A DNA stretch of 64,000 bases from SXRF01 sp964624555 (GCA_964624555.1 CAZUXB010000002.1:1-64000), one strand, 5' to 3'. Positions 7,460 through 16,451 are shown, numbered from the stretch's first letter. Notes: generated by a model from the letters alone, not told the origin. Translations and numbers: made by a program.

Positions 7460-8350
7460 CTATCTGTTTATTTCTTTAGCGGGCGGGCTGCTTGTAGCGG
7501 AAGTGGCTGGAGGTAATCGGGACAATTCCGATCTCGGTACGTTAGCAACCGGTTCCGTGTTCCTCCATGGTATATTTACACCTTCCATTATTCCTTGCAT
7601 TTTACCGGTTTTTGGGTCTTTGAAGGAAAGGGGAGTGTCAGGATTTTCTGCGCCTATAATTATATCAGGGGAGTCAGGTCCACGAGTTTCCATATTAGGC
7701 CCTGATTGCTTTGAATTAATTTCAACTGTTGTTACCTGATGTCCTTTTTCCCGCAGCCCTTCATCAATATCATCATTCTGGTCAAGGTGTGCAGCACCTA
7801 TGAAAGCTAATTTTTTACCAGCTGGATTGGCTTGTATCACCCTATCAATATTTTTGATCATTCTCTCATTACGAAATTTCAAGTCGGCATCTGCATTTGC
7901 GTTGATCTCATCAAGATAAGCCCCCATTTTTTGTGGGTTGGAGGATTTAGCAATGAGTTGTGCAGGGGCTGCCATGTAAGGATCAGTTTTTCTCTTTAAC
8001 TCTGCCTCTTCTGGGTAACGACTATCCCGCTCCATTTGCCTGCTGCGATCATCAATAAGTTCAACTCGTATTCCTAATTTTTCAGCTTCTACGACCATTC
8101 TACCAAATTCACCATCACTACGGATTTGTTCCATAGAACGTTGCTTGGAATCTGCTTCTATCATAATTACAGATAATGTGTGATCGGGACCTAATTCTCT
8201 TAATGTTTGCCTTATGGCAGCAGATATGCTTTCATCCGTATGGTTCTTATCGGTTACAATCGTAACATCGTTATTACGTATAGCGGAGGATAGGGCTGAC
8301 TCTTGAACAGGTTTATCAGGTTCTGCGGGCATGATAAGGATAGCTTTCAA
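7460..8350 (-). CDS. TraB/GumN-like domain protein of unknown function
   Basis: A 296-aa soluble protein without signal peptide. Residues about 160-215 read RNERMIKNIDRVI, then KKLAFIGAAHLDQN, and G..VTTVEI. This matches the C-terminal signature of the TraB/GumN/ChaN-like fold (R..M...I, then a hydrophobic strand ending G.[AG]HL). N-terminal part: alpha/beta. C-terminal 70 residues: Pro/Ser-rich and probably disordered. Activity unknown; relatives are suspected metal-dependent peptidases or haem-binding proteins. It is inserted on the opposite strand between fliL and fliM and is convergent with fliL with a 1-nt gap. Confidence 0.5.
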   Translation of the reverse strand: MKAILIMPAEPDKPVQESALSSAIRNNDVTIVTDKNHTDESISAAIRQTLRELGPDHTLSVIMIEADSKQRSMEQIRSDGEFGRMVVEAEKLGIRVELIDDRSRQMERDSRYPEEAELKRKTDPYMAAPAQLIAKSSNPQKMGAYLDEINANADADLKFRNERMIKNIDRVIQANPAGKKLAFIGAAHLDQNDDIDEGLREKGHQVTTVEINSKQSGPNMETRGPDSPDIIIGAENPDTPLSFKDPKTGKMQGIMEGVNIPWRNTEPVANVPRSELSRLPPATSATSSPPAKEINR

Positions 8351-8512
8351 TACATTAAAACTTATTAATATTACCTTATAAATAACCAGTTATCAAATTG
8401 AAAAATAACCACGGCATATTTGTTGCTGCGTGGTGGTTGCTATGCTATAAAATTTGCACAGGTGCTAATACGAAGTATCGCAGCTTATTGAAAAATCTGG
8501 AATATTATAATT

Positions 8513-9619
8513 ATGGCTGAAGAGAAACCACCAACTGATGACGAAGCCGCCGCCGCGCAGTGGGCCTCTATGCTTGAGCTTGAGGATAAAAAAGCCGAGG
8601 GCGGTGCTGCTGCTGAGGCTGCGGGAGCTGATGGTGAAGCACCAAGGGTTTTAAATCAGGATGAAATAGACACACTTCTTGGGTTTGATGTAAAAAAAGA
8701 TTCCGCAGGCACCAGAACGGACGGAATTTTTGCCATACTTGATAAATCAATGACAGCTTACGAAAAGCTGCCAATGATGGAAGTGGTTTTTGACCGTCTG
8801 GTGCGCCAGCTTTCGACTTCGTTGCGTAATTTTACTTCAGAAAATGTCGACGTAAGCCTTGATTCGATGGTCAGCATACGTTTTGATGACTACCTTAATT
8901 CTATTCCGCTGCCTGCTCTTTTAGTCGTATTCCGTGCTGTGGAGTGGGAAAATTTTGGCATTGTCACTGTCGACAGCTCACATATTTATTCAATGGTTGA
9001 CATATTACTGGGGGGGCGGAAATCGGATCGCCCTGTTCGCATTGAAGGTCGCCCTTACACAACAATTGAACAGGATATTGTAAAGCGGATGGTCGATGTG
9101 GTGCTTGCCGATATGAGTGCTGCATTTGAGCCATTATCGCCGGTTACATTTCATTTTGAACGCTTGGAAAACAACCCGCGTTTTGCAACCATTACCCGCC
9201 CGGGAAATCCGGCTCTGCTGGTAAAATTCCGGGTCGACATGGCTGATGACCGTGGCGGTATGCTGGAAATCTTACTTCCGCATACGACACTTGAGCCGGT
9301 GCGTGATTTGCTCCTGCAAATGTTCATGGGGGAGAACTTTGGTAAGGATACAGTATGGGAAAAATATTTAGGTAAGGAGCTGCGTGGCACAAATATAGAA
9401 ATTGAAGCAATTTTTGACGAAAAAATAGTAACACTTAAGGATATTATGAGCCTTAAGGTAGGCAGCACCATGCTTCTTGATTGCAGTCCGGACGATGATA
9501 TCACGTTGCGTTGTGGCGGAATCCCGGTTACCAGCGGTACGCTTGGCCGGGTTCGGGATAATATAGCTATTTCCATTCATGAACCAGTCAAACAAAAAAC
9601 ACCGGATGTGCAGTTATGA
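8513..9619 (+). CDS. fliM: Flagellar motor switch protein FliM
   Basis: C-ring protein that receives CheY-P and sets rotation direction. 368 aa. The N-terminal tail is acidic and Ala-rich. The LNQDEIDTLLGF segment near residue 46 matches the conserved FliM start. The CheC-like middle domain (about 70-250) and the C-terminal SpoA domain (about 275-360, KVGSTMLLD, GTLGRVRDNIAISI) are complete. Its stop overlaps the next gene's ATG by 4 nt (ATGA). Confidence 0.94.
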   Translation: MAEEKPPTDDEAAAAQWASMLELEDKKAEGGAAAEAAGADGEAPRVLNQDEIDTLLGFDVKKDSAGTRTDGIFAILDKSMTAYEKLPMMEVVFDRLVRQLSTSLRNFTSENVDVSLDSMVSIRFDDYLNSIPLPALLVVFRAVEWENFGIVTVDSSHIYSMVDILLGGRKSDRPVRIEGRPYTTIEQDIVKRMVDVVLADMSAAFEPLSPVTFHFERLENNPRFATITRPGNPALLVKFRVDMADDRGGMLEILLPHTTLEPVRDLLLQMFMGENFGKDTVWEKYLGKELRGTNIEIEAIFDEKIVTLKDIMSLKVGSTMLLDCSPDDDITLRCGGIPVTSGTLGRVRDNIAISIHEPVKQKTPDVQL

Positions 9620-10260
9620 CCTACTCTATCATAAATTTATTGATTGATTTTCTGGTCGTAGGTTTATTGATGGCTAATATAAGTTACTGTTGGGTGCTGA
9701 ATAAGAGAATTAAAATATTGCAGGATGGAAAAAGTGAGTTGGCAAACCTGCTGCAACATTTTGATGAGTCGACCAGGCGTGCTTCGGAGAGTATTGTTGC
9801 CCTGCAGACGGCTAGCAAAAAGATTGGTGAGAATATACAGACGCGGATTGATAAGGTGAATTATTTAATGGATGATCTTGCTTTTATGGTTGAAAAAGGG
9901 AACCGCCTGGTTGATCAGCTGGATGCAAATTTTGCGGTGAACAGGGCGCGTACCCGTGTTCTTTCCGAGGAGAGTGCCATAGAGAATAGAAATGATGTTA
10001 TAAGGGAAGAAAAACCTGTAGAAAAAGCTATTATGAATCCTGGCCCTGTGCTGGAGAAGCCTTCTATTAAAGAAAAAACCTCAGCATCTCTTGAGGCTGT
10101 GCTTGACCGTGTGGTAGGACGTAGTAAAGCTGCCAACCAGAATGCGAATACTGGCAGCGTTGAGCGAAATACCGGCGGTCGGCCAAAGGCTGTGACAGCG
10201 GCCAGGTCAAAAGCAGAGCAGGAATTGCTGGACATGATTCGTGCTGGTATCAAAGGATAA
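9616..10260 (+). CDS. DUF6468 flagellar-locus membrane protein
   Basis: A 214-aa protein with one N-terminal membrane helix (about 5-27) followed by a long helical, probably coiled-coil segment (about 30-115) containing LQTASKKIGENIQTRIDKVN and DDLAFMVEKGNRLVDQL. This matches the alphaproteobacterial DUF6468 family, found between fliM and motE. The C-terminal half is low complexity and ends with an AEQELLDMIRAGI helix. Coupled to fliM by a 4-nt overlap. Function unknown; a stator or C-ring accessory role is inferred from context only. Confidence 0.78.
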   Translation: MTYSIINLLIDFLVVGLLMANISYCWVLNKRIKILQDGKSELANLLQHFDESTRRASESIVALQTASKKIGENIQTRIDKVNYLMDDLAFMVEKGNRLVDQLDANFAVNRARTRVLSEESAIENRNDVIREEKPVEKAIMNPGPVLEKPSIKEKTSASLEAVLDRVVGRSKAANQNANTGSVERNTGGRPKAVTAARSKAEQELLDMIRAGIKG

Positions 10261-10264
10261 TTAC

Positions 10265-11254
10265 GTGCCAAAAAAAGTTGCTATATTTCGTATCCTGCCA
10301 GCTACTATAATCACCGCTTCATTACTGCTATGTGTCAAGGTGGTGGGTATGGTTAATAACGTTGAGTCGTTGTTTATTCCCAGTGTAGAGGCGCAGCAGC
10401 CAGAAAAACCTTCTAATGTTTCTACGGAGAAGCCAGCAAATTTGCCAGATCAGGGCGCTGCTACTAAAAAGCCTGAAGAAAAAAAGCCTGATGAAAAGAA
10501 AGCAGATGACAAAAAACCTGCCGATGCTGGCTCAGAACATAAGTCTGAAGAAAAAAAAGAGAAAGAAAACCCTAACGTTTCAAAAGAGCTGGATTCAACT
10601 ACTGATCATCGTTTTACAGCCGTGGAAGTTGAACTTTTACAGAGTTTGGCAAAACGTCGCGAGGAATTAGACCGCTGGGAAAATAATATCCAGATAAAAG
10701 AAGCAGCTCTTGATGCAACACAGAAGCGCATTGAGGATAAGATTACTCAGATTGAGACAATGAAAAAACAGGTGGCAATTCTTCTGGCGCAGTATAACAC
10801 TCAGGAAGATGCCAAAATCCACAGCCTGGTTAAGATTTATGAGAATATGAAGCCAACGGAAGCCGCCCGTATTTTTGATGAGGTGGAGATGCCGATTCTG
10901 TTGCTGGTGATCGATGCTATGGCCGAGAAAAAAGCCGCGCCTATTCTGGCTTCCATGAACCCTAAAAAAGCCAAACAGCTTACCGTTGAGTTGGCCAATG
11001 AGCGTAAAATAAATACTAAAATTACCTCTGGAATAGAATCGCAACTTGATCAATCTGCGGCTGCTGGTGATGCCGGGTCGGCAGCACCTACGCCAGCGTC
11101 TACTCCTACGCCGGCACCTACGCCTACGCCGGAACCCGCTCCTGCTACTCCTTCTTCTGCGCAAGAGCCGGCAAAACCTGCTACGCCGGAAGCAACAACT
11201 CCTGCACCTTCAACACCACCAGCCGAAACAACTCCACCGAAACCAGCACAATAA
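10265..11254 (+). CDS. motE: MotE-family flagellar periplasmic protein
   Basis: Related to MotE, the periplasmic partner of MotC in rhizobia, with an MgtE N-domain-like core. The GTG at 10265 is preferred over the GTG at 10241 because AAAGGA lies 8 nt before it. An uncleaved or cleavable hydrophobic segment (about 8-28) is followed by a Lys/Pro/Glu-rich linker, a coiled coil (about 120-185) and the core TEAARIFDEVEMPILL...ASMNPKKA. The last 65 residues are an unusual Pro/Ala/Thr repeat tail. Follows the DUF6468 gene after 4 nt. Confidence 0.8.
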   Translation: MPKKVAIFRILPATIITASLLLCVKVVGMVNNVESLFIPSVEAQQPEKPSNVSTEKPANLPDQGAATKKPEEKKPDEKKADDKKPADAGSEHKSEEKKEKENPNVSKELDSTTDHRFTAVEVELLQSLAKRREELDRWENNIQIKEAALDATQKRIEDKITQIETMKKQVAILLAQYNTQEDAKIHSLVKIYENMKPTEAARIFDEVEMPILLLVIDAMAEKKAAPILASMNPKKAKQLTVELANERKINTKITSGIESQLDQSAAAGDAGSAAPTPASTPTPAPTPTPEPAPATPSSAQEPAKPATPEATTPAPSTPPAETTPPKPAQ

Positions 11255-11258
11255 TATT

Positions 11259-12662
11259 ATGAGTACAAAAACTATGCAGACTAGAAATAATCACCGTTTT
11301 ACCGCAACCATTTTCCGGGAGTATGATATTCGTGGAATAGTGGGGCAGACATTGTTTGCAGAGGACGCCTATTACATAGCCCGTGCATTCGCCAGCAAAG
11401 CAGTGCAGGCACAGAAAGATGGGGTTATTTGCGTGGGGCGCGATGGCAGGTTAAGTTCGCCGGAGATGCACTCTGCTGTTTGCCGGGGAATTGTTGATAG
11501 CGGGCTTGATGTCCTTGATATTGGCATGGGGCCAACGCCGATGCTCTATTATGCAGCCTATAGCAGAAAAGCTGTTGGTGGTATTATGATTACCGGTTCG
11601 CATAACCCACCTGACCATAATGGGTTTAAGTTTGTCCTGCAAAACAAGGCATTTTATGGGGCGCAGATTGCTGAACTCAAAACTCTTGTTGAAAATAATA
11701 ATTTAGCAGATGGTGCCGGTAAAATTGAACAATATGATATGCGCGAAACTTACCTGAAGGCACTGCTTGCAGCATATGATGGTACGCGGGAGCTTAAAGT
11801 TGGCTGGGATGCCGGTAATGGGGCGACTGGTGAAATAATGGCAGCCATTTGTTCACGCCTTGCCGGTAAACATATTGCTCTCAACCCGGTGATTGATGGT
11901 ACTTTTCCTGTCCATCACCCGGATCCAACCGTGCCTGAAAACCTGGAGCAGATTATAGATACTGTCCGTGAGCAGAAACTTGATGTTGGTATTGCCTTTG
12001 ATGGCGATGGCGACAGGCTGGGGGTAGTTGATGATGAAGGGGAAATACTCTGGGGTGACCAGTTGCTGATGCTCTATGCTGCGGATATTCTCCGTGAAAG
12101 GCCGGGCGCAACCATTATTGCTGATGTCAAGGCAAGTGGTGCTTTATTTGAAGAAATCAGCCGTCTTGGCGGTGTACCAATGATGTGGAAAACCGGACAT
12201 TCCCTGATTAAATCCAAAATGGCGGAGACTGGGTCACCACTGGCTGGTGAAATGAGCGGGCACCTGTTCTTTGCCGATAAATATTACGGTTTTGACGATG
12301 CTTTATATGCTGCCATGCGCTTGCTTGGGTTGCTTTCGCGCAGCAATAAGAAGCTATCTGATTTGCGTAAAAGCTTGCCAAAACGTATTAATACCCCGGA
12401 AATACGCTTTAACTGTGATGATTTGCGTAAATTTGCAGTGATTGAAGAGGTTAAACGCCGCTTGCAGAAAGCTGGTGCTGATTTCAGTGATGTGGATGGG
12501 GTGCGGGTTAACAGCAAGGATGGCTGGTGGTTACTGCGCGCTTCCAATACACAGGCGATGCTGGTTGCCCGCTGTGAGGCCAGGGATGTACAAGGTCTGG
12601 CTCGGTTGAAACAGGACTTGCAGGAGCAACTTACTTTAAGTAACGTTGCACTCCCCAATTAA
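11259..12662 (+). CDS. Phosphomannomutase/phosphoglucomutase
   Basis: Interconverts hexose 1- and 6-phosphates for LPS, exopolysaccharide or cell-wall precursors. 467 aa from the ATG at 11259; the frame runs upstream to 11046 only as a shadow of motE. The alpha-D-phosphohexomutase domains are in order: the phosphoserine loop TGSHNPPDHNG (Ser about 114), the Mg2+ loop DGDGDRLG (about 250), the sugar loop GEMSGH (about 330) and the C-terminal phosphate-binding loop RASNTQAML. It follows motE by 4 nt and is probably co-transcribed. AlgC/ManB- and PgmG-like functions are not separable by sight. Confidence 0.9.
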   Translation: MSTKTMQTRNNHRFTATIFREYDIRGIVGQTLFAEDAYYIARAFASKAVQAQKDGVICVGRDGRLSSPEMHSAVCRGIVDSGLDVLDIGMGPTPMLYYAAYSRKAVGGIMITGSHNPPDHNGFKFVLQNKAFYGAQIAELKTLVENNNLADGAGKIEQYDMRETYLKALLAAYDGTRELKVGWDAGNGATGEIMAAICSRLAGKHIALNPVIDGTFPVHHPDPTVPENLEQIIDTVREQKLDVGIAFDGDGDRLGVVDDEGEILWGDQLLMLYAADILRERPGATIIADVKASGALFEEISRLGGVPMMWKTGHSLIKSKMAETGSPLAGEMSGHLFFADKYYGFDDALYAAMRLLGLLSRSNKKLSDLRKSLPKRINTPEIRFNCDDLRKFAVIEEVKRRLQKAGADFSDVDGVRVNSKDGWWLLRASNTQAMLVARCEARDVQGLARLKQDLQEQLTLSNVALPN

Positions 12663-12679
12663 ATCTCGCAGGGGATTTA

Positions 12680-12790
12680 TTCCCCGCCCCTTGGGGCGGG
12701 ATTGGAGGAGCGAAGCGACGACTAGCGCCATTGAGGCGCGCAGCCTGCGTGGCGCTTGAACGCAATACCTCGCCCCTTGGGGCGAGGAAG
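12680..12790. repeat. Nested palindromic intergenic element
   Basis: Two self-complementary GC-rich hairpins, CCCCGCCCCTTGGGGCGGG (about 12682-12700) and CCTCGCCCCTTGGGGCGAGG (about 12768-12787), flank a central inverted pair AGCGCC...GGCGCT. The segment contains GGAGGAGCGAAGCGACG, typical of dispersed proteobacterial palindromic elements. It begins 18 nt after the phosphohexomutase stop and may also act as a terminator or mRNA barrier. Confidence 0.6.
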
Positions 12791-12804
12791 TTTATTTATT
12801 ACAT

Positions 12805-12881
12805 CGGAGCGTAGCGCAGCCCGGTAGCGCATCAGTCTGGGGGACTGGGGGTCGCAGGTTCAAATCCTGTCGTTCCGACCA
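12805..12881 (+). tRNA. tRNA-Pro(GGG)
   Basis: 77 nt with encoded CCA. Acceptor CGGAGCG pairs with CGTTCCG (one G-U). D arm GCGC/GCGC. Anticodon stem TCAGT/ACTGG with loop CTGGGGG, so the anticodon is GGG. T arm GCAGG/CCTGT with a TTCAAAT loop. Discriminator A. Its last 22 nt (12860-12881) are exactly duplicated at 13226-13247. Confidence 0.97.
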
Positions 12882-12913
12882 TTTAAAAAAGGGCTTTTTG
12901 CCATTTTTTAAAT
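12882..12913 (+). terminator. Terminator-like hairpin after tRNA-Pro
   Basis: TTTAAAAAAgGGC, a TTTTT loop, then GCCaTTTTTTAAA: a 12-bp stem with one mismatch ending in a T-rich stretch, immediately after the tRNA CCA. The inverted symmetry would allow termination on either strand. Confidence 0.6.
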
Positions 12914-12961
12914 GCTAGAACATTATAGGCGACTAACTTTATATTGACCTATCCTATTTAT

Positions 12962-13091
12962 CTCCTCCCCCCTTGCGGGGGAGGAAGGTTTTTCATGGAT
13001 TTGCTGTAAGCAAACCATAGAAAAACCAGGTGGGGGGTATGGTTTTGTCTTTACCCCCCTCCCTAACCCTCCCCCGCAAGGGGGGAGGGAA
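12962..13091. repeat. Long CCTCCC/GGGAGG inverted-repeat element
   Basis: The outer arms CTCCTCCCCCCTTGCGGGGGAGG (12962-12984) and CCTCCCCCGCAAGGGGGGAGGG (about 13068-13090) are each hairpins and together form a long palindrome. The inner arms GGTTTTTC...GAAAAACC also pair. It is the same type as 38375-38464 (both have a GGTG[GA]GGG and CCCT[CA]A-type interior), a MITE-like intergenic repeat with no ORF. Confidence 0.65.
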
Positions 13092-13225
13092 TAATTATGA
13101 CATAATAAAGTTAATCTACTATAGATATTGCCTGCGAAGCAGGTTCACTATTTTTCAGGAAGAAAAATTGGACGGCGCAGCAAAGCGAGCCGCCGCTTGA
13201 CGGTGAATGGCAAGCAGGCCATTCA

Positions 13226-13247
13226 TCAAATCCTGTCGTTCCGACCA
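13226..13247 (+). repeat. Duplicate of tRNA-Pro 3' end (att-like direct repeat)
   Basis: TCAAATCCTGTCGTTCCGAC plus CA, an exact 22-bp copy of tRNA-Pro positions 12860-12881, in the same orientation and 366 bp downstream. Duplication of a tRNA 3' end is the hallmark of site-specific integration. The 344 bp between the copies hold a terminator and a palindromic repeat but no integrase. This may be the scar of a lost element or a minimal tRNA-associated mobile unit. Confidence 0.6.
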
Positions 13248-13291
13248 CCCTTCGCCCTGCGGGCTTCGGATTGGCGAAGTTATATCCACAC

Positions 13292-14377
13292 TTATCCGAC
13301 TTTAGTGCTGCCCAGTGTAGTGCGGAACAGTTTTAGTCGGATCAGGAATTTATCCAGTATCTTTTCAACTATTTTATACTGGGCGGAGATATGTTCGATA
13401 TCTATGTCGGGTGGGATTATGGCGGGGGCGGTAAGGTCGGCAAAGCCGGTTCCGGCGTAGCGGGCAAAAGGGAACCCGGATTTTTTTTCGGCTTCCATTA
13501 CGGTTGTTACCAGGCAGGAAGCCACGATACGCGGGAACAGCACGGTATAGGCCAGTGTTTTATCTTCCTTGCTTTCTTCGCTATGGGGAGCATCTTTCAG
13601 TTCACGGTGAACATGGTTCACCACATCTATATACCTGTCAAGACCTGCAAGGATATTATCCTTGTTCAATTCAAAAATTTCTGCCCATAATTCCGGGTTG
13701 GAAGCGGTAAGGCGGAGGAAAGTTTTGTATATAGGTTTATCATCGGTCTGTTCAAAATATTCTTCCAGCGGTATCTCCAGGCAGAAGGCAATAAGTTGCG
13801 GCAGGTGCGACATATAGGCGTAGATAAGGTCATGTATCTCAGCTGGCATACCTTCGAGATGTGCACCCATACCACCCCAGAAATTGGTTATTTTCTCCAG
13901 TAATTCATCAGCCGGAGGTTCTTTGGGGGTAATGATGATGCGCTTTTTGTCGAAAAGGTCAGCGCGGCCAGCGCGCACTCCGGTTTGTTCGCTGCCGGCG
14001 ATAGGGTGGGTAGGAATAAATATAACGCCTTCCGGTAAATGTTCAGATATAGCCTCTATTGCCGGGCGTTTGACTGAGGCAACATCCATAATTATAGCGC
14101 CGTTTTTAAGATGTGGTGAAATTTCTTCAGCAATATCGGCAATGGTTGCCGGCGGGGTTGCGATTATCACTAAATCACTACCTGCTACTGCTGTCGCAAA
14201 ATCAGAGTCAGCAATATCAATGAACTTATCTTTAATGGCAAAGGCCAGTGATATTTCATTCTGGTCGCAACCAACTATGGTTTCTGCCAGCCTCTTTTCA
14301 TGGGCGGCGCGGGCGATGGAGCTGCCGATGAGCCCCAGGCCAATAATTGTTATACGGTTTAAGGTCTTACCGCTCAT
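13292..14377 (-). CDS. tyrC: Prephenate/arogenate dehydrogenase (cyclohexadienyl dehydrogenase)
   Basis: NAD(P)-dependent oxidative decarboxylation of prephenate or arogenate in tyrosine synthesis. 361 aa. N-terminal Rossmann motif GLGLIGSSIA (about 13-22), then VIIATPP, DVASVK and the substrate motif THPIAGSEQTG (His about 122). The C-terminal dimerisation domain is helical with MSHLPQLIAF and NPELWAEIF. It is 50-60 residues longer than typical TyrC, through the C-terminal part. The start overlaps the hisC stop by 4 nt, so the gene is the last of an aromatic operon. Confidence 0.92.
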   Translation of the reverse strand: MSGKTLNRITIIGLGLIGSSIARAAHEKRLAETIVGCDQNEISLAFAIKDKFIDIADSDFATAVAGSDLVIIATPPATIADIAEEISPHLKNGAIIMDVASVKRPAIEAISEHLPEGVIFIPTHPIAGSEQTGVRAGRADLFDKKRIIITPKEPPADELLEKITNFWGGMGAHLEGMPAEIHDLIYAYMSHLPQLIAFCLEIPLEEYFEQTDDKPIYKTFLRLTASNPELWAEIFELNKDNILAGLDRYIDVVNHVHRELKDAPHSEESKEDKTLAYTVLFPRIVASCLVTTVMEAEKKSGFPFARYAGTGFADLTAPAIIPPDIDIEHISAQYKIVEKILDKFLIRLKLFRTTLGSTKVG

Positions 14378-15453
14378 TTAAGAAACTCAGTTAGTCGGCT
14401 AACTATTGCCTTATTATCTTCTTCCAGGCCAATGGTGATGCGCAGACAATCGGGCAGGCCGTAATTGGCAACTTCACGTACTATAAGCCCATGTTCCATA
14501 AGGTAAGCGGCGGCGGCAGAGGCTGGTTTGTTTTTGGGAAACTCGACCAGAATAAAATTACCGATGCTGGGGTAAACTTTTAGCCCAAGTTTTATAATTG
14601 CTGCAGCAAGCCAATCCCGCCATTTGGTATTGAATTTTTTTGAATCAGCTATGAACTCTACATCTTTCACCGCAGCGATACCGGCCATGATGGTAGGGGT
14701 GGTGACGTTGAAGGGGCCGCGGATGCGGTTTATTACGTCAATGATATGTGTAGGGGCGAACATCCAGCCGAGGCGCAGTGATGACAGGCCGTATATCTTG
14801 GAGAAGGTACGGAGCATAACAGTATTCTGTGTGGCTCGCACCAGCTCGCTGCCGTCGGTGTAATCGCTGGCGGTGGCGTATTCGCAGTAGGCATCGTCAA
14901 TGGCGAGTATCACATTTTCCGGTAAGCCATCACGCAGGCGTTTCATTTCGGCGGCGGAAATATAGGTTCCGGTCGGGTTGTTGGGGTTAGCGATGAACAG
15001 TATTTTTGTTTTTGGTGTTACGGCCTTAAGCAGTGCATCAACATCGGTGGTCAGGTTTTTTTCCGGGGCAGATACCACAGTTGCGCCGACACTCTGCGCA
15101 TATATTTTATACATCAGGAAGCCATGCTCGCTGATAAGAACTTCATCACCGGCAGAAACATAAGCATGCACCAGCAGGCCGATTAGTTCATCAGAACCAG
15201 CACCGCACACAATATTTTCGGCAGGGATATTATAAACACTACCAATGGCTTCGCGCAGTTTTATAGCTGAACCATCGGGGTAGCGGTGCAGGCTGTCGGC
15301 GGCTTCCTTATAAGCGGCGGTGGCGGCCGGGCTTGGCCCCAGCGGAGTTTCATTGGAAGAAAGTTTTACTACCTTCACACCCGGCCTGGCCGTGGACTTG
15401 CCGCCCACATAAGGAGCGATATCTAAAATACTTGGATGCGGTTTCGGTAACAT
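14374..15453 (-). CDS. hisC: Histidinol-phosphate/aromatic aminotransferase
   Basis: PLP-dependent fold-I aminotransferase, 359 aa. Motifs: SSNETPLGPSP at the N-terminus, GAGSDELI, NPNNPTGTYIS, DDAYCEY, and the PLP lysine in TFSKIYGLSSLRLGW (about 219). Placement between chorismate mutase and tyrC shows that it probably transaminates prephenate/aromatic keto acids as well as, or instead of, histidinol phosphate. Start at 15453, with GAGAT about 9 nt upstream and 13 nt after the previous stop. Confidence 0.92.
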   Translation of the reverse strand: MLPKPHPSILDIAPYVGGKSTARPGVKVVKLSSNETPLGPSPAATAAYKEAADSLHRYPDGSAIKLREAIGSVYNIPAENIVCGAGSDELIGLLVHAYVSAGDEVLISEHGFLMYKIYAQSVGATVVSAPEKNLTTDVDALLKAVTPKTKILFIANPNNPTGTYISAAEMKRLRDGLPENVILAIDDAYCEYATASDYTDGSELVRATQNTVMLRTFSKIYGLSSLRLGWMFAPTHIIDVINRIRGPFNVTTPTIMAGIAAVKDVEFIADSKKFNTKWRDWLAAAIIKLGLKVYPSIGNFILVEFPKNKPASAAAAYLMEHGLIVREVANYGLPDCLRITIGLEEDNKAIVSRLTEFLK

Positions 15454-15466
15454 AAATATCTCGGTT

Positions 15467-16369
15467 TCAGCTATTTGAGGAATTAGCGATGGTCATAGGT
15501 GTTGCGTAAGCGCCCAGGAAGTAGGTTTTTAGGACAGATGTTCCCAGACCGGAAAGCAATGCCGTAAAATCTTCGTGTTCAGGTGTAATGAAACCTTTTA
15601 TTTCGACCAGATGGTGGCGGCTGGCAGGGCTTAGGGTTGCTATATTTATCCATGCTACGTCAAGTTTTGCGCTAACAAAGGCGGTTTGCAGGCGGTGCTG
15701 GCTGACATTGGCGTCAGCTTCTATAACTACCAGCGACATATCATCACCGGATGGTTCAGGAATCAGTTTTGCAAGGGCAAGGGCCGAGGGAATTGCCTTT
15801 CCCGGAACATCGGTATAAACAAACGGTACGTGGGCAAATATTTTAGGAACATTGTCGCCATGTTGTAATAATACCGTCCACCAGTTGCTGGTGTCGGCAC
15901 TGCGGAGAAATGGTACAATGCCGACAGTTGCTTTACCATCCATTACGTCACCAACAATACGGTTTATGTGCGGCTGCTTGATAATTGGTGCATTGGAACC
16001 AAAATACTCACGTGCCAGCCAGTATATATTATTTTCCTTTTCGTTAGAAAAAACTGAAAGTATCAGTGGGGATTCAACACCTGTCGAGGCGCCAATTATG
16101 GTGCGCCAGATGGAAGCTGCTGAACTGGTAGGAAAATCGGTGGGGCGTAATTTATCAACGATCCTCCGGATCATCTTAGCTTCCCTTCCAGAGCGGATAG
16201 GGCAAGGAATGGCAGAGGTCTTTTCTTTCAGGGCGCCTACCTGTTTTACTACTTCAATCCTCTCAACAAGCAACTTTATGATTTTGTCGTCAATTTCATC
16301 AATCTGGTTGCGAAAGGCGGCAAGCTCCGTATTATTGTCAGTATCGCCGGTTTTTTTATTGTCGTTCAT
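15467..16369 (-). CDS. Chorismate mutase with degenerate C-terminal domain
   Basis: 300 aa. Residues about 12-100 form an AroQ-type chorismate mutase: FRNQIDEIDDKIIKLLVERIEV, then KEKTS, R..EAKMIRRIV and a later IWRTIIGAS. It converts chorismate to prephenate, the substrate of the two genes downstream. The C-terminal 200 residues (VGIVPF, WWTVLL) recall the alpha/beta fold of a prephenate dehydratase or periplasmic-type domain. The canonical dehydratase Thr-Arg-Phe motif is not apparent, so that part is probably non-catalytic or regulatory. First gene of the operon, divergent from metX. Confidence 0.82.
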   Translation of the reverse strand: MNDNKKTGDTDNNTELAAFRNQIDEIDDKIIKLLVERIEVVKQVGALKEKTSAIPCPIRSGREAKMIRRIVDKLRPTDFPTSSAASIWRTIIGASTGVESPLILSVFSNEKENNIYWLAREYFGSNAPIIKQPHINRIVGDVMDGKATVGIVPFLRSADTSNWWTVLLQHGDNVPKIFAHVPFVYTDVPGKAIPSALALAKLIPEPSGDDMSLVVIEADANVSQHRLQTAFVSAKLDVAWINIATLSPASRHHLVEIKGFITPEHEDFTALLSGLGTSVLKTYFLGAYATPMTIANSSNS

Positions 16370-16451
16370 AAATATAAGGTTCTGTTGAGATAATTTTTAT
16401 AATACAGGCGATAACTTAAGTAAAGGCGTGGAGCAAGCAAAATAAATTATT

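Noticed and set aside
10667..11164. 165-aa minus-strand frame antisense to motE
   Set aside because: Arg-rich translation of a Pro/Ala/Thr repeat on the other strand; typical shadow.
11046..11258. N-terminal extension of the phosphohexomutase frame
   Set aside because: It overlaps motE out of frame and encodes Leu/Arg-rich shadow sequence; the family start matches the ATG at 11259.
13128..13460. 110-aa plus-strand frame beside the tRNA duplicate
   Set aside because: It runs through the tRNA duplicate and antisense to tyrC with no ribosome site or family pattern.
16370..16451. Possible SAM-II riboswitch upstream of metX
   Set aside because: The 82-bp divergent leader lacks the conserved pseudoknot elements of SAM-II and is short; no confident fold.
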